DNA from: Panagrolaimus kolymaensis
Lineage: Eukaryota > Nematoda > Chromadorea > Rhabditida > Panagrolaimidae
Direction: 5' to 3'
Length of the DNA stretch: 64,000 bases
Assembly: GCA_028622995.1 (NCBI GenBank)
Contig: JAJQJQ010000043.1
Location: forward strand, 434,001-498,000
The position numbers and the translations under genes were made by a program. This document shows positions 60,744 to 64,000 of the stretch, in pieces (the stretch's first letter is position 1; each line of letters begins with the position of its first letter). The notes below the pieces were generated by a model. It made no database searches and was not told the DNA's origin. It worked only from the letters and a program-made list of their open reading frames with translations.

Positions 60744-63700
60744 TCATCTTGCCATTTTTGTCAAATCAGAATTATTCCTTTTTGCCACCAAAGCTCCCAA
60801 TGGATCAGCAAAATTAATGGCTTCCTCTAAAAATATTTTTTTCCACCAAAATTCAAAGTTTATAAAAGTTTTACGTCGATCAGAAATCATAGAACCAAGG
60901 GGATCCATAAATTGTTTTCTCACTTGAGCTTGAGAATCGGGAGTAAAAATATTTATGTTGCAATAAACAAACAAAGAAGCTGGGCCCATATTTCGATTAG
61001 CTCTATTTCTCAAAGTTATATGCCGATAACCTTGACGCATTAAATGCACGGGCAAAAAACGCTGCCCAATTTCTTCTTTATTTTCATTTATTATTCTTAA
61101 ATGAATCATTGCGTGTCGGGGTTTTATAACCTTTTTAAATTCAAAATTGTTGCTTGAGTAAATAGTATTAAAATTAATTGAGGGTGAAAATCCAGAAGTG
61201 AAATATGTATTTCTTAAAGTATCTTGAGGCAAATCATATAATTCCACTATCACTTGAGTCTTTAAATTTTGAGTTACTTTATTTGTGGAAGAATTTGATA
61301 AATTTAATAATTCCAAAAATTGTGCAGAAATTATTTTAATTTCTATTCGATTTGCAACCAAATATTGTGGGTCATAAACGGTCATTTTATAATGAGGATT
61401 TGTGAGGCAATCATCTTTCAAAACGTAACCACATCTTCCATTTTCCTCGAAAAGTGTATCATTCATTTGCATTGGTAAACCATTGGTTTGAAAATTCAAT
61501 GCAAGCATTTGACATCCTGCTGTCCAAAAATACTGTAAAAATTACTAATAATTATTTTTCAGTCGATATCAAAAATTTTTACCATTGGAATATAATTTGA
61601 TGAACAAACTCGACTTAAATCTGGATAAACCCTCACAATGTGTTTAATCGCGTGATGAATAAGTTTCGTAGAATCTTTTCTAATCATTTTATCTATTTTT
61701 TCTTCACTTCCTGAATGCATCCAAAAGAATGGATCATCTGAAAATTTTCACTTATTTGAAAGTTCAAAAAAAGTGATAGATTACTATCTCGTATTCTTGG
61801 AGTAGTTTGAAAATAATTTATTAAATCTGCCAAAGTTCCACAACTTTCTTGAATCTCGTCCGTCATTGCCTAAAAATTTTTCCTTTAATTTTGAATTAAA
61901 TTAATTCTAAAAATTTATATTTTATATTTTATTTATTTTCTTTGGCATAAAAGTGTCTTAAAAACCTAGCAATAATTATCCTCCTTTTTAATTTGGAGTG
62001 TCGTTTCTGTCTGTATGTTTGTCTGTATGTCGTTTCTGCTTTTTTTTTGTTTTGTCCCGATAGCCTAGATCAGTTTTTTACGCTGATTCCGAATATGTTG
62101 GTCTCACGCTTCGGAGAGTCAAGGATCCCTATGTTTTGGTCAATTTAAATTTGCATTTCGTGAAAATTTTCTCGACACGAAAGTTTCTCTTTGCTTTTTT
62201 TGAAAGCATTTTTGGAAGTGAAAAATTTGTTTTTTCTCTGATTGTCTGCATTGAAATTTTTAGGTGGATATTTAGTTGTTTTTGGGTGGATATTTGGTGA
62301 CTTTTGGATGACTTTTGGGTGGCTTTTGGGTGCACATTTAGTTGTGTTTGGGCGAATGTTTAGTTGTGTTTGGTGAGATGTAAAATGGTTTTTGAGTGGA
62401 CATTTAGTTGTTTTTGGTGAGATGTTTGATTGAGTTTGGTTAGATATTTGGTGGCTTTTGGGTGAATGTTTAGTTGTTTGTGTTGTAATGTATTAATCGA
62501 TATTTAAATGTTTTTGGGTGGATCTTTAGCTAATTTTTGGGTGGATATTTGGTGGTTTTTGGGTCAAAACGGATTTGGTTCCGAAGAGTCCAAGTATAAT
62601 TTGGCTTATGGAATGAACCCCGAAGATGTCAAGATATATCCGACTATGAGATATATGAAAAGCGTGGCCCAGAGAAACCGTCGTTAATTGGAGACGATTT
62701 ATATCGTAAATTTTGAAGGTCTGCCGAAGGCAGAGCTCCAAAATTAACCATGAAAATGGAATGTTGGCCGAAGGGCCCTGTTGTTTATTGTAATTGCATT
62801 GTTGTAAACATGTAAGCGTTCGGCACATTTTTTTTATAATATTTGGGTGGATATTTAGTTGTGTTTGGGTGAATGTTTAGTTGTTTTTGGTGAGATGTAA
62901 GATGGTTTTCGGGTTGATATTTAATGATTTTCGGGTGATTGTTTGATTATGTTTGGTTCGATATTTGGTTGTTTTTGGGTTGAAATGTGTTTTGGGGCCT
63001 GAAGGGCCCATGTGTAATTAGACCTATGGAATGGACCTCGAAGTGGTTAAGATGTAGCCGAATATGAGAGATATGGAAATGCATGGCCCAGGAAACCGTT
63101 GATTATTGGAGAAGATTTTTTTGTAAAATTTAGGAGGTCTGCCGTAGGCAGGGCTCCAAAATTTACCATGAAAAATGGAATGTAAGCCTGTAAGGCCATG
63201 GACAATGTTGTTTATTTTAATTGTATTGTTGTAGACACGCATGGGTGTTTGAGCACTCTATTTTTTTCCAATTTTGCACCCTCTAAAAAAGCACATAATC
63301 TCCCCTTTCATAATTTTTTAGAATTCCTAAAAGCAGGTCTACTCTCTAGGGTTCTCAAAAAATACCTTAATGTGTAAAATGTCCACGTTTTGATTGTAAA
63401 AATGTAACGGTTTCGACGATTGTTTGTTTGTATGTTTAGTTTGAGGGACTTACCGAAGGTAAGGCCCCAATGTTCTTGTAATTTTAAATAAAGGAAAAAC
63501 TTACAACTTTATTATGCATTTTAATTTCTTCTTTCTTTTCTCTCTGAAATATTTTTTCTTTCATTATTTTTATTTACTTTTATAAATCGATTTTTTAAAT
63601 TAACGACTTACAGACATATTTTTTTCAACTCTTCTTTCAGGATTTTCCGTGCATTCTTTTAACAATTTATCTACAAAAAAATATTCAAATTTTTATATTT

Positions 63701-63966
63701 TTTTTCCAAATTTTTTTTGGATTAAATAAAATACAAAATTCACCTTTTTCTGATTCGCGTCCAATGACATAAACATGAGCATGAGCATCTTTAATTTTTT
63801 CAAATGTTATTTCAGCAATTCGAGATTTGGTGTTATAAATAAATTTATTGTTTTCTTTTAATGGGATTTCAGGATCAGGAGCTCCAAAATTTCCTCTTGA
63901 ACTTTTGAGAAGAATTTTTCTCATTAAAATAGTTGGGGATGGAAGATAGCCTTTTGGATTCCATAA
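60744..63966 (-). CDS. Phospholipase C-beta, second copy, 5' end beyond the right edge
   Basis: Minus-strand exons 63966-63744, 63670-63612, 63543-63505, 61869-61785, 61737-61583, 61532-60875 and 60826-60744 join in phase. They match exons 10-16 of the complete copy; four have exactly the same lengths (39, 85, 155, 658). The part visible covers the end of the X-Y linker, the Y domain and the C2, ending ...NNSDLTKMAR. The linker and early Y exons differ strongly from copy 1, but the 658-base Y/C2 exon is almost identical. The X domain with the catalytic residues lies outside the window, so activity cannot be judged. The intron between 61870 and 63504 (1.6 kb) is filled by repeats. An ORF that reads through the last 48-base intron is a shadow; the matching intron in copy 1 contains a stop. 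Confidence 0.9.
61976..63300. repeat. Minisatellite-like and tandemly duplicated repeat block in a phospholipase C intron
   Basis: From 62270 to 62570 and again 62840-62985, degenerate units of the type TTTTTGGGTGGATATTTAG repeat with spacing near 30 bases. A longer unit follows each block: 62573-62828 and 62993-63245 are diverged copies of one another, about 420 bases apart, sharing GGTCTGCCG(A/T)AGGCAG, CATGAAAA(A)TGGAATGT and TGTTGTTTAT. The left edge (61990-62110) has a GTCTGTATGT short repeat. GC is higher than in the flanking introns. Confidence 0.8.
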
Positions 63967-64000
63967 CTTAAAAAATGTGAAGGCTTGTGTCTCGAAGCGA

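Overview
The window looks like nuclear DNA of a nematode. It is very AT-rich. Most introns are short and end in T-runs plus (C/T)AG. Start codons are mostly preceded within a few tens of bases by a T-rich AG acceptor, as expected where trans-splicing is common. The gene set is metazoan and partly nematode-flavoured: an ODR-2/HOT-type protein, a worm-type CK1/TTBK kinase, Nup98-Nup96, KXD1, SREK1IP1, SNF8, a CCDC9-like protein, two SIX homeobox genes and two phospholipase C-beta genes. I cannot name the genus. All exon structures below were assembled by hand; reading frames were checked for phase across every junction.

Region 1 (1-14.9 kb, +) holds the 3' part of an odr-2/hot-like gene whose introns are far larger than others here (about 7 kb and 3.3 kb). 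These introns carry about a hundred copies of a one-direction motif, (T)AAACTG. The motif stops at a mobile element (11731-14118) sitting in the next intron and is scarce in the rest of the window. This is the most unusual signal in the window.

Region 2 (15.8-31.9 kb) is gene-dense. On the minus strand are an unrecognised 802-residue protein and a CK1-like kinase. On the plus strand are Nup98-Nup96 (with a half-length Nup96) and KXD1. On the minus strand again are SREK1IP1-like, SNF8/VPS22 and a membrane protein, close enough together to be an operon.

Region 3 (32-42 kb) is mostly long AT-rich intergenic DNA around a CCDC9-like gene.

Region 4 (42-52.3 kb, +) has two adjacent SIX homeobox genes. 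An intron of the first carries a second copy of the region-1 element, inverted overall but with its 321-bp core not inverted. The last exon of this gene has a reading-frame break.

Region 5 (53-64 kb) has two phospholipase C-beta genes tail to tail: one complete (902 residues, no C-terminal coiled-coil), one running off the right edge. Their C2 exons are almost identical while all other exons have diverged, which suggests gene conversion. Between them lie a broken CUB-like gene and a 219-bp perfect palindrome. An intron of the second copy is filled with a minisatellite-like repeat.

Other repeats are a pair of 207-bp TTAA-flanked palindromes (21.0 and 55.8 kb).
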